Shown piece after piece: positions 1 to 5,932 of a stretch of 5,932 bases of DNA. Numbering within the stretch: position 1 is the stretch's first letter; every line of letters starts with the position of its first letter. Position numbers and translations under genes: made by a program. This DNA is from Caulobacteraceae bacterium (GTDB lineage: Bacteria; Pseudomonadota; Alphaproteobacteria; Caulobacterales; Caulobacteraceae). Location: positions 1 to 5,932 of the forward strand of contig CANJYY010000182.1 of the NCBI GenBank assembly GCA_947479185.1, given 5' to 3'. The notes under the pieces are model-generated. The model ran no database searches, had not been told where the DNA came from, and saw nothing but the letters and a program-made list of their open reading frames with translations.

Positions 1-197
1 ATGGTCATGCCGGGATCGATCACCACCAGGCCGTCGTCGGGCTGCTCCTGGCCGGTGATCATCCGGAAGAGCGTCGTCTTGCCGGCGCCGTTCGGGCCGA
101 CAAGCCCGACCTTTTCGCCCTTCTGGACGCCCATCGAGGCTTCGATGAACAGGAGCTGGTGGCCGTTCTGCTTGGAGATGTTGTCGAGGCGGATCAT
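1..197 (-). CDS. ABC-F family ATPase, N-terminal fragment (runs off left edge)
   Basis: Only the first 65 codons are present; the gene continues past base 1. The peptide opens MIRLDNISKQNGHQLLF, and a perfect Walker A motif, GPNGAGKT, lies at residues 34-41, followed by the TLFRMITG helix typical of the first nucleotide-binding domain of ABC-F proteins. ABC-F proteins are soluble twin-cassette ATPases without membrane segments that act on the ribosome (translation factors, or antibiotic-resistance ribosome protection). As I recall them, the N-termini of E. coli EttA, Uup, YbiT and YheS differ clearly from this one, so I assign no symbol. The ATG at 195-197 is chosen because conserved sequence begins right after it; no good Shine-Dalgarno is visible upstream, where the bases are C-rich. 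It follows gabD on the same strand after 298 nt, so it is probably a separate transcription unit. A transporter ATPase remains possible because the linker and second cassette are not visible. Confidence 0.85.
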   Translation of the reverse strand, partial: MIRLDNISKQNGHQLLFIEASMGVQKGEKVGLVGPNGAGKTTLFRMITGQEQPDDGLVVIDPGMT

Positions 198-234
198 GGG
201 GCGGTCTGCTAGCGCGGGCGAGAGGCGAGCGCCA

Positions 235-261
235 GCCGTCGAGCAAAGCCAATTCGACGGC
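235..261. promoter_or_regulatory. perfect 8-bp inverted repeat upstream of the ABC-F start
   Basis: GCCGTCGA at 235-242 is matched exactly by its reverse complement TCGACGGC at 254-261, with an 11-nt AT-richer spacer. The near arm ends 37 nt before the ABC-F ATG. The symmetry and position fit either an operator for a dimeric regulator or a hairpin in the mRNA leader. No T-run follows on either strand, so it is not a typical intrinsic terminator. The symmetry is seen directly; the regulatory role is inference. Confidence 0.4.
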
Positions 262-447
262 GCAGACTCGTCGCGAATGGAAATCCGTCGGTCGGGTCAG
301 GCCAGGATCGAACCCGTGGCCCTCCTGGACAACTGTGGCCTCAAGGCCCGTAGACCTCAAACCGCCCCCACCGCCAGACAGTCGCCGCGACCCGCTTCCA
401 TGCGGCGCGACATCTCCAGGTTCCCGGATACGGCCGGGGCGGGCGGC

Positions 448-468
448 GGCCCGGACCGCGATCCGGCC
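448..468 (-). terminator. possible 3' hairpin after gabD (atypical, no U-tract)
   Basis: The 21-nt segment folds as GGCC, one bulged base, GGA, a six-base loop, TCC, GGCC: seven GC-rich pairs. It begins 27 nt past the gabD stop codon. An overlapping alternative stem pairs GGCCGG at 432-437 with CCGGCC at 463-468. In the minus (gabD) direction no U-run follows, so if it ends the gab transcript it does so as a tail-less or Rho-assisted structure, or it protects the 3' end. In the plus direction it is followed by a T-rich stretch (471-478), which looks more canonical, but no plus-strand gene is known to end there. Confidence 0.3.
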
Positions 469-495
469 TCGTTTCCTTCACGCGGCCCCGCCAAC

Positions 496-1980
496 CTAGC
501 CGCCAAGGCCGATGCACATCATCTTCAGCTCAAGGTACTCATCGAGGCCGAAGTGGGAGCCTTCGCGACCCAGCCCGGATTCCTTGACGCCGCCGAACGG
601 TGCGACCTCGGTCGAGATCAGGCCGGTGTTGAGGCCGACCATGCCGTATTGCAGCCCCTCCCCCATCCGCCAGGCGCGGGAGAGGTCGCGGGTGAAGACG
701 TAGGACGCCAGCCCGGCCCGGGTGTCGTTGGCGATGGCCAGGGCCTGCGCCTCGGTTTCGAACCGCACCAGCCCGGCCAGAGGCCCGAAGGTTTCCTCGC
801 GGTTCAGCAGGGCGTTGGCGGACACGTCCGCCAGCACCGTCGGTTCGAACCAGGTTCCGGTCTCGCCCCGGCGCGCGCCGCCGGTCAGGACCCGGGCGCC
901 GCCGGCCAGGGCATCGGCGATATGGCGTTCGACCTTGGCCACCGCCGCGTCATTGATCAGCGGCCCCTGGTCGGTCGGGCCTTCGAGGCCGTCGCCGACC
1001 TTCAGCCCGTTGACCCGCGCCGTCAGCCGGGCGGCGAAGGCGTCATAGACGCCGGCCTGGACCAGCAGGCGGTTGGCGCAGACGCAGGTCTGGCCGGTGT
1101 TGCGGAACTTCGAGGCGATGGCCCCTTCGACGGCGGCGTCCAGGTCGGCGTCATCGAAGACGATGAAGGGCGCGTTGCCGCCAAGCTCCAGCGACACCCG
1201 CTTGACCGTGCCCATGCAGGCGGCGGCCAGCATCTTGCCGACGGCGGTTGAGCCGGTGAAGGTGAACTTGGCCACGCGCGGGTCGGTGGTCATGACCGTC
1301 CCGATCGGCGCCGGCGGCCCGGTGACGATATTGAACACCCCCGCCGGCAGGCCGGCCTCTTCGCCCAGCAGGGCCAGGGCCAGGGCCGAAAAGGGCGTCA
1401 GCTCCGAAGGCTTGAGCACCACCGTGCAGCCCGCCGCCAGCGCCGGGCCGACCTTGCGGGTGATCATGGCCGCCGGGAAATTCCACGGGGTGACCGCGGC
1501 GACGACGCCGACCGGCTGCTTGAGCACCACGATCCGCTTGTCGGCCTGGTGGCCGGGGATCACCTCGCCGTAGACGCGCCTGGCCTCCTCGCCGAACCAT
1601 TCGATGAAGCCGGCGGCATAGGCCACCTCGCCCTGGGCCTCGGCGAGCGGCTTGCCCTGCTCGGCGGTCATCAGTCGGGCAAGATCGTCGCGGTGCGCCA
1701 TGATCAGCTCGAACCAGCGGCGCAGGATCACCGCCCGCTCTTTCGCCGCCCGGGCGGCCCAGGCCGGGAAGGCCGCCTGCGCCGCCGCCACGGCGTCGAG
1801 CGTTTCCGCCTCGCCGAGGGATGGAACATGGCCAAGCAGCCGGCCCGTCGCCGGGTTGGTCACGGCGATGGACGAAGCGCCGGTCACCCAGGCGCCGCCG
1901 ATCCAGGCCGCCTCGCGCAGCAGATCGGGCCGCTTCAGCGCCAGACGGTCACGTTCGACGGAATCGGTGTGCTCACTCAC
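496..1980 (-). CDS. gabD: succinate-semialdehyde dehydrogenase (ALDH superfamily)
   Basis: This 494-residue enzyme oxidises succinate semialdehyde to succinate with NAD(P)+, the second step of 4-aminobutyrate breakdown, feeding the TCA cycle from the cytoplasm. Aldehyde dehydrogenase hallmarks occur in order: TPWNFP at 164-169 (Asn167, oxyanion hole), KPSE at 190-193 (cofactor ribose), FTGSTAVGK at 241-249 (Rossmann glycine turn), ELGGNAP at 265-271 (Glu265, general base), GQTCVC at 296-301 (Cys299 nucleophile, with Cys301 as a possible redox partner), EETFGP at 395-400, and PFGGVKESGLGREG at 461-474. Length is about that of E. coli GabD (482). The start is GTG at 1978-1980, overlapping the gabT stop by 4 nt (GTGA) with GGAG 8 nt upstream, implying translational coupling. 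Glu193 is the residue often linked to NAD+ use, so cofactor choice is open. A glutarate-semialdehyde (DavD-like) or other omega-semialdehyde substrate cannot be excluded. Confidence 0.93.
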   Translation of the reverse strand: MSEHTDSVERDRLALKRPDLLREAAWIGGAWVTGASSIAVTNPATGRLLGHVPSLGEAETLDAVAAAQAAFPAWAARAAKERAVILRRWFELIMAHRDDLARLMTAEQGKPLAEAQGEVAYAAGFIEWFGEEARRVYGEVIPGHQADKRIVVLKQPVGVVAAVTPWNFPAAMITRKVGPALAAGCTVVLKPSELTPFSALALALLGEEAGLPAGVFNIVTGPPAPIGTVMTTDPRVAKFTFTGSTAVGKMLAAACMGTVKRVSLELGGNAPFIVFDDADLDAAVEGAIASKFRNTGQTCVCANRLLVQAGVYDAFAARLTARVNGLKVGDGLEGPTDQGPLINDAAVAKVERHIADALAGGARVLTGGARRGETGTWFEPTVLADVSANALLNREETFGPLAGLVRFETEAQALAIANDTRAGLASYVFTRDLSRAWRMGEGLQYGMVGLNTGLISTEVAPFGGVKESGLGREGSHFGLDEYLELKMMCIGLGG

Positions 1981-3257
1981 GACTGACGCTCCAGGGCCGC
2001 TTCGAGGATATCCAGACCCTCGTCGAGAACAACGTCCGACGCCGTCAGAGGCGCCAGCAGGCGGATGGTTTCGCCATACACCCCGCAGGACAGCAGGATC
2101 AGCCCCTTGCTGAGCGCCCGCACGGTGACCGCCTTGGCCTCGGCGCCGTCCGGCTCGCCGCCCCGCGCGCGCAGGATGTCGAAGCCGATCATCGCCCCCG
2201 GTCCCCGGATATTGGCGATCGGAACCAGGCCGTTGCGCTGGCTCATCGCCTCCAGCCGCCCGCGCATGCGGGCGCCCTGGGCGTCGGCGCGTTCCATCAG
2301 CTTCTCCTCGGCGATCACGTCGAGCACGGCCAGGGCCGCCGCGCAGGCGATCGGCGGGCCGGCGTAGGCGCCGCCCAGACCGCCCGGCTCGGCAGCGTCC
2401 ATGATCGCCGCCTTGCCGATGACGCCGGACAGGGGAAAGCCGCCGGCCAGCGACTTGGCCACCGTGATCAGGTCCGGCTGCACGCCGCTGTGCTCGATGC
2501 CGAACATCTTGCCGGTGCGGGCGAAACCGGCCTGGACCTCGTCGGAGATGAGCAGGATGCCGTGGCGATCACAGAGGTCGCGCAGCGCCCGCAGCAGCTC
2601 CGGCGGCGCCGGCTGGAAGCCGCCCTCCCCCTGGACGGGCTCGATGACGATGGCCGCCACCCGCTCGGGTTCGACATCGGCGCGGAACAGGAACTCCAGC
2701 GCCTTCAGGCTGTCCTCGACGCTGACGCCGTACTGCGGAACCGGGAACGGGGCGTGGAACACCTCGGCCGGCAGCGGCCCGAACAGGCGCTTGTAGGGGG
2801 CGACCTTGCCGGTCATGGCCATGGTCAGCATGGTCCGGCCATGGAAACCGCCGGTGAAGGCGATGACCGCCGACCGGCCCGTCGCGGCGCGGGCGATCTT
2901 GACCGCGTTCTCGACCGCCTCCGCGCCGGTGGTGAACAGGATGGTCTTGGCCGGCCCGTCGAACGGCGCCAGCGCGTTCAGCCGCTCGGCCAGGGCGATG
3001 TAGGGCTCGTAGGCCACCACCTGGAAGGCGGTGTGGGTGTAGGCGTCGAGCTGGTCGCGGACCGCCGCCAGCACCTTCGGATGGCGATGGCCGGTGTTGA
3101 GCACGGCGATGCCGCCGGCGAAGTCGACGTAGCGGTTGCCCTCCACGTCCCACAGCTCGGCGTTCTCGGCGCGGGCGGCGAAGATGGCGGTGGCGGTGGA
3201 CACGCCGCGCGGCACGGCGGCCAGACGACGGGTCAACAGGTCAGCGTTGGCGGACAT
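1977..3257 (-). CDS. gabT: 4-aminobutyrate aminotransferase (class III, PLP-dependent)
   Basis: GabT moves the amino group of 4-aminobutyrate to 2-oxoglutarate, giving succinate semialdehyde and glutamate in the cytoplasm. At 426 residues it equals E. coli GabT in length, and key positions keep E. coli numbering: Ile50 (GGIAVLNTGH), the PLP phosphate loop TTGAEAVENA at 109-118, GFHGRT at 137-142 with Arg141 for the substrate carboxylate, EPVQGEGGF at 206-214 with Glu211, SDEVQ at 238-242 with Asp239 on the pyridine nitrogen, and AKSLAGG at 267-273 with the Schiff-base Lys268. The ATG at 3255-3257 is preceded by AGGAG (3267-3271) with 9-nt spacing. It starts 66 nt after the transporter and overlaps gabD. 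Odd point: the GGTYAG segment expected near 295-300 reads GGAYAG, so the usual Thr297 is Ala. A 5-aminovalerate (DavT-like) or longer omega-amino acid substrate is possible. Confidence 0.94.
   Translation of the reverse strand: MSANADLLTRRLAAVPRGVSTATAIFAARAENAELWDVEGNRYVDFAGGIAVLNTGHRHPKVLAAVRDQLDAYTHTAFQVVAYEPYIALAERLNALAPFDGPAKTILFTTGAEAVENAVKIARAATGRSAVIAFTGGFHGRTMLTMAMTGKVAPYKRLFGPLPAEVFHAPFPVPQYGVSVEDSLKALEFLFRADVEPERVAAIVIEPVQGEGGFQPAPPELLRALRDLCDRHGILLISDEVQAGFARTGKMFGIEHSGVQPDLITVAKSLAGGFPLSGVIGKAAIMDAAEPGGLGGAYAGPPIACAAALAVLDVIAEEKLMERADAQGARMRGRLEAMSQRNGLVPIANIRGPGAMIGFDILRARGGEPDGAEAKAVTVRALSKGLILLSCGVYGETIRLLAPLTASDVVLDEGLDILEAALERQS
1989..1992 (-). promoter_or_regulatory. ribosome binding site of gabD
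   Basis: GGAG on the minus strand lies inside the end of gabT, 8 nt before the GTG at 1978-1980. It supports this non-ATG start: no ATG lies nearby in frame, and the GTGA overlap with the gabT stop favours coupled re-initiation. Confidence 0.6.
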
Positions 3258-3323
3258 TGGAATGCACTCCTGATGGCAATTCGGGGATTTCTGGCCGACG
3301 GGCGGCCGGGGTATCGGGGTGGA
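3258..3323 (-). other. 66-nt gap between transporter and gabT
   Basis: This is the only real gap inside the four-gene cluster. It holds the gabT ribosome site AGGAG at 3267-3271 and a small hairpin, GGCCG at 3293-3297 pairing with CGGCC at 3303-3307 over a five-base loop. On the minus strand the hairpin is followed by AGAAAT rather than a U-run, so it is not a standard terminator, and no clear -35/-10 pair is visible. Read-through from the transporter gene into gabT is therefore plausible, perhaps with some processing or attenuation here. Confidence 0.4.
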
Positions 3324-4520
3324 TCAGCCCGGTGGGCGTTGTCGGTCGAGCAGCAGGGCGGGTGCGGCCGCCGCGACGCCGCTGAGGGCGAGGCCCAGCA
3401 CCGAGATGTTGATCAGGCCGCCGTACTGCCCCCCGCCCGCGACGAACGCGGCCATGGCGGGCCCCGAGGCCAGGCCCATCTTCGAGAAGAAGCCGGCCAG
3501 CGTGGCCATCTGTCCGGCCTTGTCGAACGCGGCGCTCATGCCGAGCAGATAGGGGATGACGAAGGCCCAGGTGATCGCCGTGCCGATGTTGGCGACGAGG
3601 TAAACCCACGGCAGCCCGCTGAAATGGAACGCCCAGGTGCCGGCGAGGGTCAGCACAAGGCCCGCGACGATCGGCCAGAAGCGACCGAACTTGACCCCCA
3701 TGACGACAACCAGAACCGAACCGAGCGCGCCGATCCAGTTGGCCGCGCCCAGGGTGTCGGTGATGAACCTGAGCTCGAGCCCGGCGCCCTTGCCCAGGCC
3801 GATGATGTAGGCGGCCAGACCCATGTTGGCGGCCTGAAACAGGAAGATCGACGCGAACACCAGACTGAGGGGAATCCAGAGCGTCGGCGCTTTGGGGCCG
3901 TCGCTCAGGGCCTTCGGCGCGGCCTTGTAGTCCCCCAGAAACGGGACCATCGCCAGCGTCGCCAGACTGAACGTCGCCAGGGCCACGAACAGGACCCCGG
4001 GTCCGAACATCGGCACCAGCCGCGGCAGGAACATCAGCCCCAGGCCGCCGAGGCCGAACTGGACCACCAGCAGCATGCCGAAGGTCCGGTCCGGCGTTCG
4101 GGTCCGGGCGATGACCGCGAAGGCGACGCCGACCAGCAGGCCGCCGATCAGACCGTGCAGAAACCTCACCGCGATCAGCACCTCGGGCGCCTTCAGCAGG
4201 GTCGACGCCAGGTCGATGGTGATCAGGCAGAGCAGCACCGTCACGGCGGTCGGCCGCCAGGGAAGCCTCCGGACAATGAACACCGCCGTCAGGGCCCCCA
4301 AAGCGGCGCCGTAGACATTGGCCGAGGCCACCAGCCCCGCCTGTCTGGCAGTCAGACCCGCGCCGCTGATCAGGCCGTCCACCAGGGCGGCCATGATGTT
4401 CACGTAGAACAGGCCGGCCGTGGCCAGGAAGGACAGCAGCACGCTGGCGACCAGGCTGTCCTCCGGAACCTTTGGCAGGCCACGACGCGGAACCGGCGCG
4501 GAGAGGGCGTCGTCGGTCAT
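3324..4520 (-). CDS. major facilitator superfamily transporter, 12 membrane helices
   Basis: The 398-residue protein is strongly hydrophobic. About twelve membrane segments can be placed, near residues 25-48, 61-83, 90-110, 113-136, 147-169, 174-194, 213-241, 256-275, 281-300, 303-326, 337-362 and 368-390, with a hydrophilic loop around 195-212 between the two six-helix halves. This is major facilitator architecture in the inner membrane. The basic VRRLPWRP segment after helix 2 resembles a degenerate motif A, and RFLHGLIGGLLVG in helix 4 carries the Arg/Gly pattern of the family. The start is ATG at 4518-4520, not the GTG six bases upstream: AAGGA lies 9 nt before the ATG but only 3 nt before the GTG, and the ATG overlaps the hydrolase stop as ATGA. 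Context suggests uptake (or export) of the compound handled by the hydrolase and GabT/GabD. It is not of the amino acid-polyamine-organocation family to which GabP belongs. Substrate unknown. Confidence 0.88.
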   Translation of the reverse strand: MTDDALSAPVPRRGLPKVPEDSLVASVLLSFLATAGLFYVNIMAALVDGLISGAGLTARQAGLVASANVYGAALGALTAVFIVRRLPWRPTAVTVLLCLITIDLASTLLKAPEVLIAVRFLHGLIGGLLVGVAFAVIARTRTPDRTFGMLLVVQFGLGGLGLMFLPRLVPMFGPGVLFVALATFSLATLAMVPFLGDYKAAPKALSDGPKAPTLWIPLSLVFASIFLFQAANMGLAAYIIGLGKGAGLELRFITDTLGAANWIGALGSVLVVVMGVKFGRFWPIVAGLVLTLAGTWAFHFSGLPWVYLVANIGTAITWAFVIPYLLGMSAAFDKAGQMATLAGFFSKMGLASGPAMAAFVAGGGQYGGLINISVLGLALSGVAAAAPALLLDRQRPPG

Positions 4521-5932
4521 GAGCACATATCCTTGATCCTGGCGGCCTCGACGGCGGCCGGCGCCCAGTCGAAGACGCCGCCGTCGCCGAAAGAGTAGTA
4601 GGTCACGCCGCCCGGCAGCAGCACGACGGAGATGCCGCCGAACCCGGACATGAACGGCGCCCAGACCGGCCGGGAACAGCCCAGCGGACCGCTGATGTCC
4701 CGCGCCCAGAAGCCGGCCTTGTAGCGATAGGCCGCGCCGCCGGCGGACAGGCCCGGATGGGCCGGATCACGCTGCAGCGCCGCCGCGAGCAGACCCTGGT
4801 CGAGCATCGGCCGGCCGTCGATCACGGCCCCGTCCCGGAGCCAGCCCGCGATGCGCAGGATGTCGTCGCGATGATAGGTCAGGCCCCAGCCGGTGAAAGG
4901 CTGGCGCGCCGCGTCGTAGGTGCGGCGGGTGTCCATGATCGTCGGGCTGAGCCGCAGGGCGCGCCAGAGCGGCGCGATCAGGTCGTCATAGAGATCGCCC
5001 TCCCCCGCCCGCCGGAGGATGTCGGACATGGCCGTCCCCAGCAGGTAGGTGTCCGCCGTGCGGTAGACGAAGGTCGTTCCGGGCGCGGCGCGGCGGTGGA
5101 AGTGGCCGCAGGCGTAGGCCGCCTTGGCGGCGCTGTCCTCGACATCGAAGAAGACCTGCCCGGCGGGGGCGTTCTCGTCCGCCTCGAACGCCGTCGAGCC
5201 ATAGACGCCGGTGGCCATGTCCAGCGCATCGGCCAGCGTCACGCCGGCCCAGTCGTCGCCCCGGGCGCAGGCCGGGACGTGGTCGCGGATCAGCGCCAGG
5301 GCGCTGCCCGGGTGCAGGGCCTCGAGCCGCATCAGGCCCACGCCGCCAACGATCGACTTGGCGGTGGAATAAGACGGCAGGTCGAGGACGTCACAGAAGG
5401 GATAGTCGCCCTGCCGGGTCTGGCAGGCGCTCGCGTAGTGAACGCCGTCGACGACCAGGCCATAGGCTGTCGGTGGATCGCCGTCGGTCGGCGCCGTCAG
5501 GGCGAAGGCCGCCAGGTTCAGGTCCGGGCGCAGCCGGGCCAGCTCGGCCAGGGGGCGGACCGGCAGTCGGGCGGCGACCTCGTCCCGCCAGGCCGCGAGG
5601 ATCGCGTCGGCGTCCGGGACCGCGGCGGGCGTCAGCCGCGCCGGGACCGTCGCCCAGGCGTCGAACTTCAGATAGGCGCAGGTCTCCGACGCGATCTCCA
5701 GCGCCACCCGGGACACCGATCCATCGGGTTTGAACAGGAAGGTCAGGACGCCGTTGTGCAGGCAGTTGGCGTTGCGCTCCTGCAGGGCGAACGGAACCGC
5801 CGCCCGCAGCCACCCGCGGTCGTCCGCCTCGCGCCAGACGCGGCCCGGCTCGAGGACCCAGTCCCAGGCGGGATGTTCGCCGACGATGACGCCGCGACGG
5901 ACCGGCAGCAGGTCGGGCCCATCCTGGAGGAA
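4517..5932 (-). CDS. serine hydrolase, class C beta-lactamase / NylB-like fold (5' end outside window)
   Basis: The frame is open from the right edge to the TGA at 4517-4519, giving 471 residues of an incomplete protein. Counting from the first visible residue, the nucleophile motif S-T-A-K is at 189-192 in LPSYSTAKSIVGG, followed by a helix and DALDMATGVYGS, the usual region after SxxK. The second motif is Tyr290 in FVYRTADTYLLG, matching the Y-x-[NS]-x-x-T-x-LLG pattern of this family. A glycine-rich SGFGG at 429-433 precedes the last beta strands, where KTG or HxG would normally stand. The first 110 residues or so form an extra N-terminal part with ERNANCLHNG and SETCAYLKFD. A GTG at 5714-5716 is not the start: codons upstream keep strong third-position G/C and protein-like composition. 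Relatives include esterases, D-aminopeptidases and 6-aminohexanoate-dimer hydrolases; the substrate is unknown. It heads the visible cluster, overlapping the transporter by 4 nt. Any signal peptide would lie outside the window. Confidence 0.85.
   Translation of the reverse strand, partial: FLQDGPDLLPVRRGVIVGEHPAWDWVLEPGRVWREADDRGWLRAAVPFALQERNANCLHNGVLTFLFKPDGSVSRVALEIASETCAYLKFDAWATVPARLTPAAVPDADAILAAWRDEVAARLPVRPLAELARLRPDLNLAAFALTAPTDGDPPTAYGLVVDGVHYASACQTRQGDYPFCDVLDLPSYSTAKSIVGGVGLMRLEALHPGSALALIRDHVPACARGDDWAGVTLADALDMATGVYGSTAFEADENAPAGQVFFDVEDSAAKAAYACGHFHRRAAPGTTFVYRTADTYLLGTAMSDILRRAGEGDLYDDLIAPLWRALRLSPTIMDTRRTYDAARQPFTGWGLTYHRDDILRIAGWLRDGAVIDGRPMLDQGLLAAALQRDPAHPGLSAGGAAYRYKAGFWARDISGPLGCSRPVWAPFMSGFGGISVVLLPGGVTYYSFGDGGVFDWAPAAVEAARIKDMCS
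4530..4534 (-). promoter_or_regulatory. ribosome binding site deciding the transporter start
   Basis: AAGGA on the minus strand, inside the end of the hydrolase gene, is 9 nt from the ATG at 4518-4520 and only 3 nt from the competing GTG at 4524-4526. The spacing and the ATGA overlap both favour the ATG. Confidence 0.6.

Larger units (their letters stand above)
198..495. other. intergenic region between gabD and the ABC-F gene
   Basis: This 298-nt stretch has no convincing coding frame on either strand. It should hold the end of the gabD transcript and the promoter and leader of the ABC-F gene. I see two clear dyads (235-261 and 448-468, listed separately) and two weaker ones: GGCCA at 300-304 with TGGCC at 317-321, and GGCC/GGCC at 337-348 with a four-base loop. 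No sigma-70-like -35/-10 pair stands out on the minus strand, so no promoter is called. A tRNA-like string near 305-315 was examined and rejected. Confidence 0.7.

Noticed and set aside
290..370. A tRNA-like string on the minus strand: GGTTCGATCC in a hairpin (300-321), with a second small hairpin at 337-348.
   Set aside because: The T-stem has two mismatches when the loop is set to seven bases, no acceptor stem pairs with the sequence before GGTTTGAGG, and no D-arm or anticodon arm of proper size can be placed.
1..1251. A plus-strand open frame of 416 codons at the left edge.
   Set aside because: It runs antisense to the ABC-F start and to gabD across the intergenic region, and the translation shows no domain or conserved motif.
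3293..3307. Small hairpin between the transporter and gabT as an intrinsic terminator.
   Set aside because: It has only five pairs and no U-tract on the minus strand, so it does not split the cluster convincingly.
3241..3609. A minus-strand open frame of 122 codons across the transporter-gabT junction.
   Set aside because: It is out of frame with both genes, rich in Arg and Gly, and has no motif; it is a shadow of the transporter's C-terminus.
4524..4526. GTG as the start of the transporter gene.
   Set aside because: It is only 3 nt from the AAGGA site, whereas the ATG at 4518-4520 has 9-nt spacing and the classic ATGA overlap.
1821..4598. A plus-strand open frame of about 925 codons spanning parts of gabD, gabT, the transporter and the hydrolase.
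   Set aside because: It is antisense to four well-supported genes, its product is a low-complexity mix rich in Gln, Arg, Gly, His and Asp with no recognisable domain, and long antisense frames are expected in GC-rich DNA.
5714..5716. GTG as the start of the serine hydrolase, giving a 399-residue protein.
   Set aside because: The frame stays open for 72 more codons to the window edge with strong third-position G/C and a protein-like sequence, and no Shine-Dalgarno precedes the GTG.

Overview
The window is a GC-rich bacterial segment with almost every codon third position G or C, frequent GTG starts and 4-nt gene overlaps. Together with the character of the proteins this suggests an alphaproteobacterium, possibly of the Caulobacteraceae type; that placement is an impression from sequence style, not a database result. 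All genes I can support lie on the minus strand, so the region is transcribed from right to left.

Layout in transcription order. From the right edge to 4517 is the C-terminal 471 residues of a serine hydrolase of the class C beta-lactamase / 6-aminohexanoate-dimer hydrolase type; its start is outside the window. Its stop codon overlaps (ATGA) the start of a 12-helix major facilitator transporter (4520..3324). After a 66-nt gap comes gabT, a 4-aminobutyrate (or related omega-amino acid) aminotransferase (3257..1977). It overlaps (GTGA) gabD, a succinate-semialdehyde dehydrogenase family enzyme (1980..496). A 298-nt intergenic region with two clear dyads follows, and then the first 65 codons of an ABC-F ATPase running off the left edge.

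How the genes may work together. gabT and gabD form the standard two-step route from 4-aminobutyrate through succinate semialdehyde to succinate. The tight packing of the hydrolase and the transporter with gabT and gabD suggests a four-gene unit. One reading is that the hydrolase frees an omega-amino acid from an amide, ester or lactam-like precursor, the transporter moves substrate or product across the inner membrane, and the GabT/GabD pair oxidises it. This resembles the logic of nylon-oligomer degradation (amide hydrolase, aminotransferase, semialdehyde dehydrogenase), but the true substrate cannot be read from the sequence. The ABC-F gene is probably an unrelated neighbour with its own promoter.

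No RNA gene, mobile element, CRISPR array or prophage feature was found. Very long open frames on the plus strand (one of about 925 codons) are composition shadows of the minus-strand genes.
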